Position numbers and translations under genes: made by a program. Below the pieces are notes generated by a model. The model saw only the letters and a program-made list of their open reading frames with translations. It was not told the origin of the DNA and made no database searches. 64,000 nucleotides of DNA from Paratissierella segnis (GTDB lineage: Bacteria; Bacillota; Clostridia; Tissierellales; Tissierellaceae): the NCBI RefSeq assembly GCF_014385195.1, contig NZ_JACRTG010000008.1, forward strand, positions 62,001 to 126,000. The letters are read 5' to 3'. Of the stretch, positions 43,002 to 52,602 are shown in pieces (within the stretch, counting starts at the first letter, position 1; every line of letters begins with the position of its first letter).

Positions 43002-44466
43002 AAAGGAAGAAAACCCAATTAGTTTTTCTAGTAAAATACGTTCATCACTTGTATTAAAACTCAACTTGGAAATGATAGGAAGGTTATTATCCGGATTTTT
43101 GGCGATTAATATCCTTATTTTCCTGATGAGTTTTTTTGTAATTTTATGGGAAACCGAAATAGAGATTCAGGAGGTAATTGAAACAATAACTACCTCGGAT
43201 ATCAATAGAGATTCTGTTAGACATCAGGAACAAGGATATACGATATTAAAAGAGAAATCATCCAGAGGAATTGTTCTTCCAAAGCTTATACAAAACTATT
43301 TGCCTGTCAAAATCAACAATGCAAGGAGAAATATTTTTATATCTCATACATATGATAACGGAACATTATCAGATAAGATAAATTCTATAAGTTATTCCAT
43401 AGGATTTTCTATAAGTTCATCGCATTATCAGGTGGTATATCCTATCGGTCTTGAAGTGATGAGTTTTTTAAGGTTATTTGCTATTTTAATAATAGTAGAA
43501 GGAATAATTTTATTTAGAAATATAGGAAAGGGTCAAAAAATAATTAGAAGGACATTAAGACCTCTTACGGAATTAGCGGAAACAACTAAAAGTCTCAATA
43601 CAGCTCAATCTTTTGATGGGCAAAATCTTAAGGATTTGGCAGGAGAAATCAGCAATATAGATGCAAGTAGGCTTGACAGACGTATATCTGTGGATAGCTC
43701 ACAGAATGAACTAAAAGCTTTAGCATCAGCTATAAATCAGATGTTAAATCGTATTAATGACTCCTATCAATCACAGGTAGAATTTGTTTCAAATGCATCT
43801 CATGAACTTAGAACTCCAATATCTGTTATACAGGGCTATATAAATTTACTTGATCGGTGGGGTAAAAAAGATGAAAAGACTCTTCAGGAGTCTATTGATG
43901 CGATTAAAAGTGAGATAGAGGGCATGAAGGAGTTAGTAGAAAAATTATTATTTCTTGCCAGAGGAGATAGTGAAACTATTGTACTTCAAAAGGAGTTGTT
44001 CGATTCCTGTGAGATAGTGGAAGAAATTGTACGTGAAATGCAGATGATTGATGAAGACCATATGTTTAAAATGGATATGACTATTCCTGCATATGTGGAG
44101 GCCGATAAACAGCTTTTTAAGCAGGCTGTTAGAATTGTAGTTGATAACAGTATAAAATATACACCTAGTGGAAAGGAGATTATATTGAAGGTAGAAAGAA
44201 ATCAAGGTAAAGTTAATATTACGGTACAGGATAGTGGAATTGGAATAGATTCTAATGATCTTCCTCATATATTTGATAGATTTTACCGTTCAGACGAATC
44301 AAGAGCACGAAAAAGCGGAGGTGCAGGATTAGGTTTATCTATTGCCAAATGGATAATAGAACGTCATGGAGCATATTTTGAAATATTAAGCAGGATAAAT
44401 GTAGGCACTCGTATAACTATTGCATTTCCTGAGGCTGATAGTACAATTCAAATGGAAGATTATTGA
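42991..44466 (+). CDS. Sensor histidine kinase
   Basis: The 491-residue membrane kinase has two transmembrane segments (about 31-52 and 155-173) enclosing a ~100-residue sensor domain, a HAMP-like linker, the phospho-acceptor His in VSNASHELRTPISVIQGY near 268-285, and an ATPase domain with N (VRIVVDNSIKYTP), D (VQDSGIGIDSND), F (IFDRFYRSDE) and G (SGGAGLGLSIAKWI) boxes. It pairs with the preceding regulator. The signal is unknown. Confidence 0.93.
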   Translation: MSFKKEENPISFSSKIRSSLVLKLNLEMIGRLLSGFLAINILIFLMSFFVILWETEIEIQEVIETITTSDINRDSVRHQEQGYTILKEKSSRGIVLPKLIQNYLPVKINNARRNIFISHTYDNGTLSDKINSISYSIGFSISSSHYQVVYPIGLEVMSFLRLFAILIIVEGIILFRNIGKGQKIIRRTLRPLTELAETTKSLNTAQSFDGQNLKDLAGEISNIDASRLDRRISVDSSQNELKALASAINQMLNRINDSYQSQVEFVSNASHELRTPISVIQGYINLLDRWGKKDEKTLQESIDAIKSEIEGMKELVEKLLFLARGDSETIVLQKELFDSCEIVEEIVREMQMIDEDHMFKMDMTIPAYVEADKQLFKQAVRIVVDNSIKYTPSGKEIILKVERNQGKVNITVQDSGIGIDSNDLPHIFDRFYRSDESRARKSGGAGLGLSIAKWIIERHGAYFEILSRINVGTRITIAFPEADSTIQMEDY

Positions 44467-44543
44467 CTAAATATCGACAGTTAAGTAAAGAATAATATTT
44501 GACGCTGATATAGAAATTAATGCTTGACGAAACAATATTTTTC

Positions 44544-44572
44544 TTGCATTTTGTAGGTATTATATATATACT
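44544..44572 (+). promoter_or_regulatory. Probable promoter of the DEAD-box helicase gene
   Basis: TTGCAT (44544-44549), a 17-base spacer and TATATA (44567-44572). Two upstream TTGACG copies (44499, 44524) have no fitting -10. Confidence 0.4.
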
Positions 44573-44608
44573 TAATAAGTTAAGGATTAAGGAGGACGAA
44601 TTTATTTA

Positions 44609-46222
44609 ATGGAAAAATTACGTTTTGAAGAGATAAATTTATCAAATGAGATAAAAAAAGGAATTCAAGAGCTGGGATTTGAAGAAATGACGCCGATTCA
44701 GGCTAAATCCATCCCATTATTGCTAAAAGGTATGGATATCATAGGTCAAGCTCAAACAGGAACGGGAAAAACAGCTGCTTTCGGCATACCGATTCTTGAA
44801 ATGTGTGATTCCGAGGAAAGAAATATACAGGCATTGGTCTTGTGCCCAACGAGGGAATTGTCTATACAAGTGGCAGAAGAAGTAAGTAAGTTGGGAAGAT
44901 TTAAAAAAGGATTGCAGGTATTGCCTGTATATGGAGGGCAGCCTATAGAAAGACAGCTTCGTGCTTTAAAGAAAGGCGTTCAAATAGTTATTGGGACACC
45001 CGGTAGAGTAATAGATCATATCAGAAGAAAAACCATAAGGACTGACAACATAAAGATGATGGTACTGGATGAAGCCGATGAAATGTTTGATATGGGGTTT
45101 AGAGACGATATTGAACTTGTAATGAATACATTGCCTAAAGAAAGACAGACTATATTTTTCTCGGCAACCATGCCCCATGAAATAGTCAGATTTGCATCCA
45201 AATATCAGAAAGATCCGGAAATGATCAAAGTAGTGCATAAGGAGCTAACAGTTCCAAAGGTTGAGCAATGCTATTTTGAATTAAAAGAGCATATGAAAAC
45301 TGAAATCTTAAGCAGGTTGATTGATATGCACAACCCTAAATTGACTATTGTATTTTGCAATACTAAGAAAAGGGTAGATGAGCTTACTACTGAGCTGCAA
45401 GGCCGTGGATATTTTGCTGACGGACTTCACGGGGATTTGAAGCAACCTCAAAGAGATACTGTAATGGGCAAATTCAGAAAGGGTACAATCGATATATTGG
45501 TAGCTACAGATGTTGCTGCAAGAGGATTGGATGTTGACAATGTTGACCTTGTAGTAAACTATGATATGCCGCAAGATGAAGAGTATTATGTCCATAGGAT
45601 TGGAAGAACAGCCAGAGCCGGCAGGGCTGGGGTTGCATTTAGCTTTGTTGCAGGCAGAGATATCTATAAATTAAAGGATATTCAAAAGTATACAAAGACT
45701 AAAATAGAGAGAAGAGACTTGCCGACCCTTAAGGATATAGAAGAAAGATATACTTTGAGTATGCTTGAAAAGATAAAAGAAGAAGTGGATAGAGGAGAAT
45801 TATCCAAATATGAAAAGATAGTAGACTCCCTATTGCAAGATGACTATACCTCAATCGACATAGCAGCAGCGCTTCTTAAATTCTACATGCAGGAAAACAG
45901 ACTGGATGGGCATGAAGAACTGGATATGGTGGATAAAGGGAATAAGTCCAAATCAAGAGGTTGTAAAAACACCGGAGGAATGGTAAGACTTTATATCAAT
46001 ATAGGGAAGAGAAAGGGAGTAAGTCCTAGACATATATTGTCTGCGCTGCTTCAGGAGACTAATTTGAATAAGAATTTAGTAGGCAATATTGACATGTTTG
46101 ATAAATTTACTTTTGTTGAAGTACCGAAAGAATATGGTAAGGATGTAGTAAGTCAATTAACGGATAAGAGGATAAAAGGTACTAGGGTAAAGGTGGAAAT
46201 TGCCAACCCTAAAACCAGATAA
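44609..46222 (+). CDS. DEAD-box RNA helicase
   Basis: The 537-residue ATP-dependent RNA helicase shows all core motifs: Q motif MTPIQAKSIP, Walker A AQTGTGKT, PTREL, TPGRVID, DEAD (VLDEADEMFD), SAT, ARGLD and HRIGRTARAG. A C-terminal RNA-binding domain of the DbpA/DeaD type follows (VRLYINIGKRKGVSPRHIL near 460). It probably acts in ribosome assembly or RNA turnover, especially in the cold, like DeaD/CshA. AGGAGG lies 12-13 bases before the ATG, a long spacing. A terminator follows. Confidence 0.94.
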   Translation: MEKLRFEEINLSNEIKKGIQELGFEEMTPIQAKSIPLLLKGMDIIGQAQTGTGKTAAFGIPILEMCDSEERNIQALVLCPTRELSIQVAEEVSKLGRFKKGLQVLPVYGGQPIERQLRALKKGVQIVIGTPGRVIDHIRRKTIRTDNIKMMVLDEADEMFDMGFRDDIELVMNTLPKERQTIFFSATMPHEIVRFASKYQKDPEMIKVVHKELTVPKVEQCYFELKEHMKTEILSRLIDMHNPKLTIVFCNTKKRVDELTTELQGRGYFADGLHGDLKQPQRDTVMGKFRKGTIDILVATDVAARGLDVDNVDLVVNYDMPQDEEYYVHRIGRTARAGRAGVAFSFVAGRDIYKLKDIQKYTKTKIERRDLPTLKDIEERYTLSMLEKIKEEVDRGELSKYEKIVDSLLQDDYTSIDIAAALLKFYMQENRLDGHEELDMVDKGNKSKSRGCKNTGGMVRLYINIGKRKGVSPRHILSALLQETNLNKNLVGNIDMFDKFTFVEVPKEYGKDVVSQLTDKRIKGTRVKVEIANPKTR

Positions 46223-46236
46223 ATATTGCTGAAGCT

Positions 46237-46284
46237 AATGCTCTTTATGGCCATAACTTAAGGTTTAAAAGAGCATTTTTGTTT
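46237..46284 (+). terminator. Terminator after the helicase gene
   Basis: AATGCTCTTT (46237-46246) and AAAGAGCATT (46268-46277) form a 10-bp stem with a 21-base loop, then TTTGTTT. Confidence 0.7.
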
Positions 46285-46299
46285 ATCCTTTCAGTTGAG

Positions 46300-46382
46300 T
46301 GACACCTTTACTCTTCACTCTTAGTTATTAGTTCTTTACTGTTTTTAATTATGAATTGAATTAGGTTGTGAATTGCATTACA
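46300..46382. repeat. Short dispersed repeats before the PucR-type gene
   Basis: A CTCTTCACTCTTAGT tract (46310 onward, inverse of the GTGAAGAGTGAAG tract) and a GTGAATTG remnant (46366-46374). Confidence 0.6.
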
Positions 46383-46397
46383 TAGGAGGTTTAAACA

Positions 46398-47573
46398 TTG
46401 GCAACTGTTAAAGATATCTTATCTATACCTGCATTAAGAAAATTAAAAGTTATCGGTGGCAAACAAGGTTTAAATAAAAGAGTTTCATATGTAACTGTGC
46501 TGGAAGTCCCGGATATAGTTAAATGGTTAAAGGGTAACGACTTTTTAATTACAAGCCTTTTTGCGTTCAAAGACAGTATAATAGAACAAACAAAGCTAAT
46601 AGATAGTTTGGCAGATGAAAATTGTTCATGCTTGGCAATTAAAATAGTTCCGTATGTGAAAGAATTGGATAAATCAATAATAGAAAGAGCAGATTGCAGG
46701 GGTTTGGTTTTAGTTGAAATTCCGGTAGAAATGACATATATTGAGATAATTGTAAATGCTATGGATAAAATCCTTGAAGATAGGGATATTGATTACATGA
46801 TTGAAAAATATATGAAAGATATAATATTTAACAATTATGACAATTATGCAATCATGCTTCAAAGAGGAAAGCTTTTAGGGTTCAATATACAAGAAAGTTA
46901 TACATTAGCCATAACCTTAAATATCAATCATAAAACAAATGATAAAGAAGAAAATATATTGAGAAAGACTGCAAAATCAATAGCTAAGGAAAGTGATACT
47001 TTAATAAAATTCACATATAACCCGGTAGTTACTATGGAAGAAAAATCAACAATATTGTTTTTTGCAAGTGAAGAAAAAGATATCGAAAATAATTTAAAAA
47101 GTATCCTTGAACTTATAGATAAAAACGTTAAGATCTGTGGATTGGAAGATGTAAAAGTAGGTGTTGGTTCTATAGGAGAGGGTTTAGAATGTCTCAAGAA
47201 ATCCTATTTTCATTCATTAGAGGTTTTGGAGCTTGGTAAGGTATTTAACAATCATAACTATGTATATTGCTACGTATATTGCTACGATGAATTAAAAATC
47301 TATTCAGTTTTGGAGAAATGTCTAAGGGAAAATGGAGATGTAATCTTTGATAAAAAATTTGATAATATAGATAGTGATTTATTGCTTACATTAGAATCAT
47401 TTTATGCCAATAATATGGATGTTGCAAAATGCAGTGAGGATCTATTCATCCACAAAAACACCGTACGATATCGTTTGAAGAAAGTCAAAGAGATAACCGG
47501 ATATGATACTTCAATCTTTGAACACAATTTCAATTTATATTTATTTTTATTATATAAAAAGATTAAAGGCTGA
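46398..47573 (+). CDS. PucR-family transcriptional regulator
   Basis: The 391-residue product has the N-terminal PucR (purine catabolism regulator-like) domain: VKDILSIPALRKLKVIGG, VLEVPDIVKWLKGNDFLIT and the rest to ~125. A middle GGDEF-like degenerate region follows. The C-terminal helix-turn-helix is in HKNTVRYRLKKVKEITG near 362-378. Such proteins activate purine, pyrimidine or amino acid catabolic operons. The start is TTG 46398 with AGGAGG 9 bases upstream. It is separated from the downstream operon by a terminator and a likely operator, so it probably acts on that operon's promoter. Confidence 0.9.
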   Translation: MATVKDILSIPALRKLKVIGGKQGLNKRVSYVTVLEVPDIVKWLKGNDFLITSLFAFKDSIIEQTKLIDSLADENCSCLAIKIVPYVKELDKSIIERADCRGLVLVEIPVEMTYIEIIVNAMDKILEDRDIDYMIEKYMKDIIFNNYDNYAIMLQRGKLLGFNIQESYTLAITLNINHKTNDKEENILRKTAKSIAKESDTLIKFTYNPVVTMEEKSTILFFASEEKDIENNLKSILELIDKNVKICGLEDVKVGVGSIGEGLECLKKSYFHSLEVLELGKVFNNHNYVYCYVYCYDELKIYSVLEKCLRENGDVIFDKKFDNIDSDLLLTLESFYANNMDVAKCSEDLFIHKNTVRYRLKKVKEITGYDTSIFEHNFNLYLFLLYKKIKG

Positions 47574-47603
47574 CCCTAGGATAAAAATCCTAGGGATTTT
47601 TTT
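47574..47603 (+). terminator. Terminator after the PucR-type gene
   Basis: CCCTAGGAT / ATCCTAGGG, a 9-bp perfect stem with an AAAA loop, followed by seven T. Confidence 0.92.
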
Positions 47604-47625
47604 ATACAAATAATTGATGGTAATT

Positions 47626-47669
47626 TTGTACAGTTGTACATATTGGAAACAAGTAAAGTGTGATAATAT
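47626..47669 (+). promoter_or_regulatory. Operator and promoter of the putative orotate operon
   Basis: TTGTACAGTTGTACA (47626-47640) is both an 8-bp-step direct repeat and a TGTACA-N2-TGTACA dyad. About 20 bases on lies an extended -10, TGTGATAAT (47659-47667), without a good -35. The dyad centre is about 40 bp before the predicted start, as for an activator touching RNA polymerase. No pyrimidine attenuator (PyrR-type) is visible in the short leader. Confidence 0.5.
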
Positions 47670-47731
47670 TTAATTGAGTAGAAGTGAAATGGTTTGCATC
47701 AATTAAATTCAATAGTGTGGAGGTGATTAGC

Positions 47732-48943
47732 ATGGAATTAGAGAAATCAACTGATTACTTAAATTATATTATGAAAAGATTTTACCATATTGGTGCCGAT
47801 AAAAACGGTGGAGTTACAAGACTTGCATATACTGTAGACGAAGATAAAATGCATGAAGAATTAAGTCGTATCGGTTTAGAGGAAGGATATATAGTAACAG
47901 CTGATGAGGTGGGAAATACCTTTTTAAGCTTAGGTGACTATGAAGAATACTACTTGGTTGGTTCACATTTGGATTCTGTGGTAAATGGCGGAAGGTATGA
48001 TGGTGTATTGGGAGTTGCCGTAGGCTTATTGCTCATTAAGATAATAAAGGAAGAAAAGCTTAACATTCCTTTAAAAGTAGTTGCCTTTCGATGTGAAGAG
48101 TCAAGCAATTTTATGAAGAGTACTCTTGGGAGTGAGTTGATTACAAACGGAGTTAATCCGAAATATTTTCAAGTTCTTAAGTCCAAAAAAGGAGAAAAAC
48201 TGGAAGATATCTTTGCAAATAGAGGATATAATGAATCACCGGAAAAGATAAAAGGAGTTAAGAACTATTTGGAACTTCATATAGAACAGGGCAGAATCTT
48301 GGAAAGTGAAAGTCTTAGAATTGGAGTTGTAAGCGCAATTGCAGGTAATATCAGACTACAAGTTAAAATCAGAGGATTAGCTGAACATTCAGGCGCAACA
48401 CCCATGAATCTTAGACAAGATGCACTTTGTGGTGCGGCAGAGATTATTTTAGGCATTGAAAAGATCGGTCAAGGAGATTTTACTTCCAATGCAGTAACAA
48501 CAGTAGGTGTCATAGACAATTTTCCAAATTCAATCAATGTAATTCCAGGAGAAGTCATATTTTCAATTGATATTCGAGATGGAGACAATAGCGTTATGGA
48601 AGATATTAGAATTAAGATTGAGAGATTGATCAATGAAGTATGTAAAAAGAGGAACTTATCTTGTGATATACAATTTATATCTTCAACAGAAGCAGTGAAA
48701 TTGGACGTAAATTTAATAAAAGAGCTTTCGAGTATTGCTGAAAACTTAGGAATAGAACATAAAATTATGCCCAGCGGTGCAGGACATGATGCCATGAAAT
48801 TAGCTAACATAACTAAAACGGGGATGATTTTTATACCGTGCAAAGAAGGGATAAGTCACAATCCCGAGGAAGAAGCAAGAACTGATGATGCAGCTCTTGG
48901 TGCAAAGATAATCTTAGAATATTTGAAAGGAGACCAACAATGA
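47732..48943 (+). CDS. M20-family N-carbamoyl-L-amino acid hydrolase, candidate ureidosuccinase
   Basis: The 403-residue product is a binuclear metal amidohydrolase of the allantoate/N-carbamoyl-amino acid hydrolase branch: VGSHLDSVVNGGRYDGVLGV near 75-94 (His, Asp ligands), FRCEESSNF near 118 (Glu pair), YLELHIEQGRILE near 180 (His) and KEGISHNPEEEA near 371 (His). AGGTG precedes ATG 47732; the longer frame from 47684 is not supported. The next gene, dihydroorotase, overlaps by 4 bases. In that setting the likely substrate is N-carbamoyl-L-aspartate, giving aspartate, CO2 and ammonia. Other ureido acids are possible. Confidence 0.88.
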   Translation: MELEKSTDYLNYIMKRFYHIGADKNGGVTRLAYTVDEDKMHEELSRIGLEEGYIVTADEVGNTFLSLGDYEEYYLVGSHLDSVVNGGRYDGVLGVAVGLLLIKIIKEEKLNIPLKVVAFRCEESSNFMKSTLGSELITNGVNPKYFQVLKSKKGEKLEDIFANRGYNESPEKIKGVKNYLELHIEQGRILESESLRIGVVSAIAGNIRLQVKIRGLAEHSGATPMNLRQDALCGAAEIILGIEKIGQGDFTSNAVTTVGVIDNFPNSINVIPGEVIFSIDIRDGDNSVMEDIRIKIERLINEVCKKRNLSCDIQFISSTEAVKLDVNLIKELSSIAENLGIEHKIMPSGAGHDAMKLANITKTGMIFIPCKEGISHNPEEEARTDDAALGAKIILEYLKGDQQ

Positions 48944-50205
48944 TAATAAAAAATGGGAGAATAATAGACCCAAGTAGCGGATACAATGAAAATGCAGATT
49001 TGTTGATTAGAGATGGTAAGATTAAGGCAATAGGTCAATTTGATGATATTTATGATGATGAAATCATCGATGCTGAAAATATGGTAGTTGCTCCGGGACT
49101 TGTAGATGTTCATGTCCATTTTAGAGATCCGGGATTTACCTATAAGGAAGATATACAGACAGGCTCAGATGCAGCAGCAGCAGGAGGATTCACTACTGTT
49201 ATTGCAATGGCAAATACCAATCCGATAATAGATAACGAAGACACATTGAAATCTGTGTTAGAAAAAATGGGAAAATCAAAGATAAACGTTCATACAGTAG
49301 CGGCAGTCACTAAAGGATTTAAAGGGGAAGAATTAGTCGATATGGATTTGCTCTATAAATTAGGAGCTGTGGGATTTAGCGATGATGGGATACCAATAAA
49401 TAATGAAGCTACAATTCTTAAGGCAATGTTAAAAGCAAAAGAATTGAATGTACCTTTGAGCTTTCATGAGGAAGATCCTAATTTCATCGGAATACCGGGG
49501 ATAAATGATGGTAAGGTTTCAAAGAGATTAGGAATCAAAGGTGCTTCATATGTTTCTGAAGATGTTATGGTAGCAAGGGATTCTATGTTGGCATTATATA
49601 CAGGAGCCACCATTGATATACAGCATATCAGTTCCGGTAATTCTGTGGATATGATTAGATTTATAAAAGGATTGGGGGCTAATGTATATGCTGAGGTTAC
49701 ACCACATCACTTTTCATTAACGGAAGATGCAGTTTTAGAACACAAATCCTTAGCAAAGATGAATCCTCCTTTGAGGACAAAAGAGGATAAAATGAGAATT
49801 ATCGAAGGGATAAAGGACGACACAATTGAGATTATAGCTACAGACCATGCACCCCATAGTTCAGAAGAGAAGATGAGAGAATTAACAAAAACTCCTAGTG
49901 GGATAATAGGGCTTGAGACATCATTGCCTTTAGGAATTACCAACTTGGTTAGAAATGGGCATTTATCCCTTATGAAATTACTTGAAAAAATGACAATTAA
50001 CCCTGCAAGGCTTTATAATCTAGATTGCGGAAGCTTAAGTATTGGCTCAAAGGCCGATATAGTAATATTCGATGACAATGAATCGTACGTAGTCAGTAAA
50101 TTCAAGTCAAAATCCTCTAATTCTCCGTTTATAGGGGAGACCCTTTATGGAAAAGTAAAGTACACCATCTGTGGTGGAAACATAGTATATAAAAATTTAA
50201 AATAG
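48940..50205 (+). CDS. pyrC: Dihydroorotase, probably catabolic
   Basis: The 421-residue cyclic amidohydrolase has metal ligands in DVHVHFRDPG (residues ~55-64) and the Arg that in dihydroorotases binds the substrate carboxylate. It also has MANTNP near 88, GFSDDGIP near 146, HEEDPN near 175, IQHISS near 227 and TDHAPHS near 300. These fit class I dihydroorotase rather than D-hydantoinase or allantoinase. It interconverts dihydroorotate and N-carbamoyl-L-aspartate. It overlaps the upstream carbamoyl hydrolase gene by ATGA, so the open-chain product would be consumed by its neighbour, implying ring opening. Confidence 0.9.
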   Translation: MIIKNGRIIDPSSGYNENADLLIRDGKIKAIGQFDDIYDDEIIDAENMVVAPGLVDVHVHFRDPGFTYKEDIQTGSDAAAAGGFTTVIAMANTNPIIDNEDTLKSVLEKMGKSKINVHTVAAVTKGFKGEELVDMDLLYKLGAVGFSDDGIPINNEATILKAMLKAKELNVPLSFHEEDPNFIGIPGINDGKVSKRLGIKGASYVSEDVMVARDSMLALYTGATIDIQHISSGNSVDMIRFIKGLGANVYAEVTPHHFSLTEDAVLEHKSLAKMNPPLRTKEDKMRIIEGIKDDTIEIIATDHAPHSSEEKMRELTKTPSGIIGLETSLPLGITNLVRNGHLSLMKLLEKMTINPARLYNLDCGSLSIGSKADIVIFDDNESYVVSKFKSKSSNSPFIGETLYGKVKYTICGGNIVYKNLK

Positions 50206-50216
50206 GAGGGTACAAA

Positions 50217-50426
50217 ATGAATCATAAATTAATTTTAAGCATTTTTGTAGTATTGTTATTGTTAGCAATAATTCCGTTTTCATTTACTGCCAGCCCGGAA
50301 CCATATATATTTGGTTGGCTACCATTACCGCTATTATATTGGTGGAGCTTGATGGTTATAAATCTAATATTTGTACTATGGGTAGCAAAAAAATTCACTG
50401 AAAGTGCAAAGGAGGAAAAGAAATGA
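50217..50426 (+). CDS. DUF3311-type small membrane protein
   Basis: The 69-residue product has two hydrophobic segments (about 5-25 and 36-59) joined by a Pro- and Trp-rich loop (PEPYIFGWLPLPLLYWW). It fits the DUF3311 family that is usually encoded just before SSS symporters and may be an accessory subunit. AGGAGGG precedes the ATG. It overlaps the symporter gene by ATGA. Confidence 0.85.
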   Translation: MNHKLILSIFVVLLLLAIIPFSFTASPEPYIFGWLPLPLLYWWSLMVINLIFVLWVAKKFTESAKEEKK

Positions 50427-51895
50427 ATACAGATCTACTTAGCTTTTTGATAATTGTAGCTTATTTGATAATGATGCTTGGTATTACCGTATGGCAAGGC
50501 AAAAGAGCTAAATCAAAAGACGCTACAGGTTTTTTCTTGGCAGGCAGAGGAGTAAGTTCTGTTTTGCTTCCGCTTACCATGATAGCAGCCATGCAAAGTA
50601 CCTTTGCATTTTTAGGTGCTCCCGGAATGTATTATTCTCACGGGATATCATATATTGTTATAGTACTTAGTCAAGTTTGGGTTGCATTGATGGTAATTTA
50701 TTTTGGAAATAAGATTAGAAAGCTTGCAAACAAATACAATTATATGTCAATTGGAGATTATTTTAAAGATAGATATGACTCCAATTACATCAAAGTATTG
50801 GCTTCAATAATATCTGTACTTATGACAATGGTATTCTTAGCTATGCAGTATGTAGGAAACGCAAGAGCAATGCAGGTAATTACAGGGAATGTAGTATCAT
50901 ATCAAGTTGCTATTATACTCTGTGTACTATTTTCACTAGCTTATGTATTGATAGGAGGAGCGGGGGGAGTAGTTTTACTGGATGCTATTCAGGCAATAGT
51001 TCTGATGGTAGGCATAGTATTAGCTGCATACGTAGCTATCTCACCTGCAGGGGGAATTGTAAATCTATTTAAAACAGCAATTGAAAAAACTCCGGAATTG
51101 CTCTCTAGACCGGGAGCACAAGGAATGTATACCAACAAATATTGGGTTATGCAATTTATAGTGCTTCCCTTTGGAATTTGGTTCTGTCCTCATATTTGGA
51201 CTAGATCGTTAATGGCTAAGGATGAGAATGCACTGGCTAAATCAGCTATCAGCATTCCGGTATCTCAAATACTAATATTTGGGTTTTCAACATTATTTAT
51301 AGGATTGGCAGGGCATCAGTTATTGACAGATGTACAGGCTGCTGATACTGTATTGCCGCTTATGATGAGAAATTATTCCAATTGGTTTGTAGCGGCCCTA
51401 ATTATGGCGGCAGCTATATCAGCAGGTATGTCAACTATAAACTCAATGCTGTTGGTTAGTTCTCAGATTGTATCTCAGGATTTAATCCTATTAAAAAGTA
51501 AGGATAAGGTTTCTGATTCTAAAAATATGATTATATCAAGAATCGTAGTATTTGGATTAGCTATATTGGCGGCAATAATTGCACTTAAACCACCTGAATC
51601 ATTAGTACAAGTTGTTCAGGATATAGCATATACGGGATTGGCACAATTAGCGCCTGCATTTATATTGGGATTATATTGGAAAGGCACAAGAAAAGAAGGC
51701 GCAGCTTTAGGAATGACAGTGGGAATTATACTATTATTTGCTATGAGGATAATGCAGGTAAGTCCTCTTGGATACCCTGGATTTATGTGGGCATTCTTCT
51801 TAAATATAATCATTACAGTTGTAGTATCATTGGCATTTAAATCTAAGGACAATACTATTGTTGAGGAAAAGTTTTTTTCAGAACTTAGGGGGTAA
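50423..51895 (+). CDS. Sodium:solute symporter (SSS family)
   Basis: The 490-residue protein has about 13 membrane segments and SSS features: TGFFLAGRGVSSVLLPLTMI near 32-51, the GGAGGVVLLDAIQAIVLMVG signature near 173-192 and AAISAGMSTINSMLLVSSQI near 330-349, where the sodium site Ser/Thr residues lie. It should bring in a solute with sodium. Encoded between dihydroorotase and dihydroorotate dehydrogenase subunits, it is a candidate importer of orotate, dihydroorotate or another pyrimidine. Family specificity cannot be read from sequence. Confidence 0.9.
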   Translation: MNTDLLSFLIIVAYLIMMLGITVWQGKRAKSKDATGFFLAGRGVSSVLLPLTMIAAMQSTFAFLGAPGMYYSHGISYIVIVLSQVWVALMVIYFGNKIRKLANKYNYMSIGDYFKDRYDSNYIKVLASIISVLMTMVFLAMQYVGNARAMQVITGNVVSYQVAIILCVLFSLAYVLIGGAGGVVLLDAIQAIVLMVGIVLAAYVAISPAGGIVNLFKTAIEKTPELLSRPGAQGMYTNKYWVMQFIVLPFGIWFCPHIWTRSLMAKDENALAKSAISIPVSQILIFGFSTLFIGLAGHQLLTDVQAADTVLPLMMRNYSNWFVAALIMAAAISAGMSTINSMLLVSSQIVSQDLILLKSKDKVSDSKNMIISRIVVFGLAILAAIIALKPPESLVQVVQDIAYTGLAQLAPAFILGLYWKGTRKEGAALGMTVGIILLFAMRIMQVSPLGYPGFMWAFFLNIIITVVVSLAFKSKDNTIVEEKFFSELRG

Positions 51896-51897
51896 AA

Positions 51898-52602
51898 ATG
51901 GGAAACATAATTTACAATAAAAGGTTGACAGATGAATATTATTTGATAAAGATTGAACATAAAAACAATGGGAAAATGGGGCAGTTTTGTATGTTAAGAG
52001 CATGGGATGATGATCCCTTATTATCCAGACCATTGAGCATCTATGACAGAGATGATTCATCTCTAACATTTCTATATAAGATAGTAGGCAAAGGTACAAA
52101 GATAATGTCTAAGCTTAGAGCAGGAGATGACATCATTTGCCATGGACCTTATGGAAGCAGCTTTCCCAAGGTAAAGGGAAAGATTGCTTTAGTAGCAGGT
52201 GGCGTCGGGATTGCCCCTATGTATCTTGCAGCAAAGGAATTGTCCAAAGACGAAGATAATATAATAGATATATATTTTAGCTTAAGAGGTGTGGAGATAC
52301 TTCGAGAAGAGCTATCATCCGTATCAGACAATTTAATTCTAAAGACAAATGAAAGAGTAGTGAGCCTTGTAGACGCTGATAAATACGACTATATTTTCAC
52401 CTGCGGACCAAAAAGCTTAATGAAAGATATATATACTAATGCAAAAGATAAAAAGGCTACAGTATATGCTTCCTTAGAAAATAGAATGGGTTGTGGCATA
52501 GGAATCTGCTATGTATGCACTTGCAAGACAAAAAACGGAAATAAGTTGACCTGCAAAGATGGTCCGGTTTTCTTAGGAAGCGAGGTATTTATAGATGACT
52601 AA
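51898..52602 (+). CDS. pyrK: Dihydroorotate dehydrogenase electron transfer subunit
   Basis: The 234-residue flavo-iron-sulfur protein has the FAD site [10 protein letters not shown] near 40, the NAD-binding segment [18 protein letters not shown] near 98, FTCGPKSLM near 165 and a C-terminal 2Fe-2S cluster in [12 protein letters not shown] plus the Cys in LTCKDGPVF. With class 1B PyrD it exchanges electrons between NAD(H) and dihydroorotate/orotate. In an orotate-fermenting direction it would use NADH to reduce orotate. It overlaps pyrD by 8 bases. Confidence 0.94.
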   Translation: MGNIIYNKRLTDEYYLIKIEHKNNGKMGQFCMLRAWDDDPLLSRPLSIYDRDDSSLTFLYKIVGKGTKIMSKLRAGDDIICHGPYGSSFPKVKGKIALVAGGVGIAPMYLAAKELSKDEDNIIDIYFSLRGVEILREELSSVSDNLILKTNERVVSLVDADKYDYIFTCGPKSLMKDIYTNAKDKKATVYASLENRMGCGIGICYVCTCKTKNGNKLTCKDGPVFLGSEVFIDD

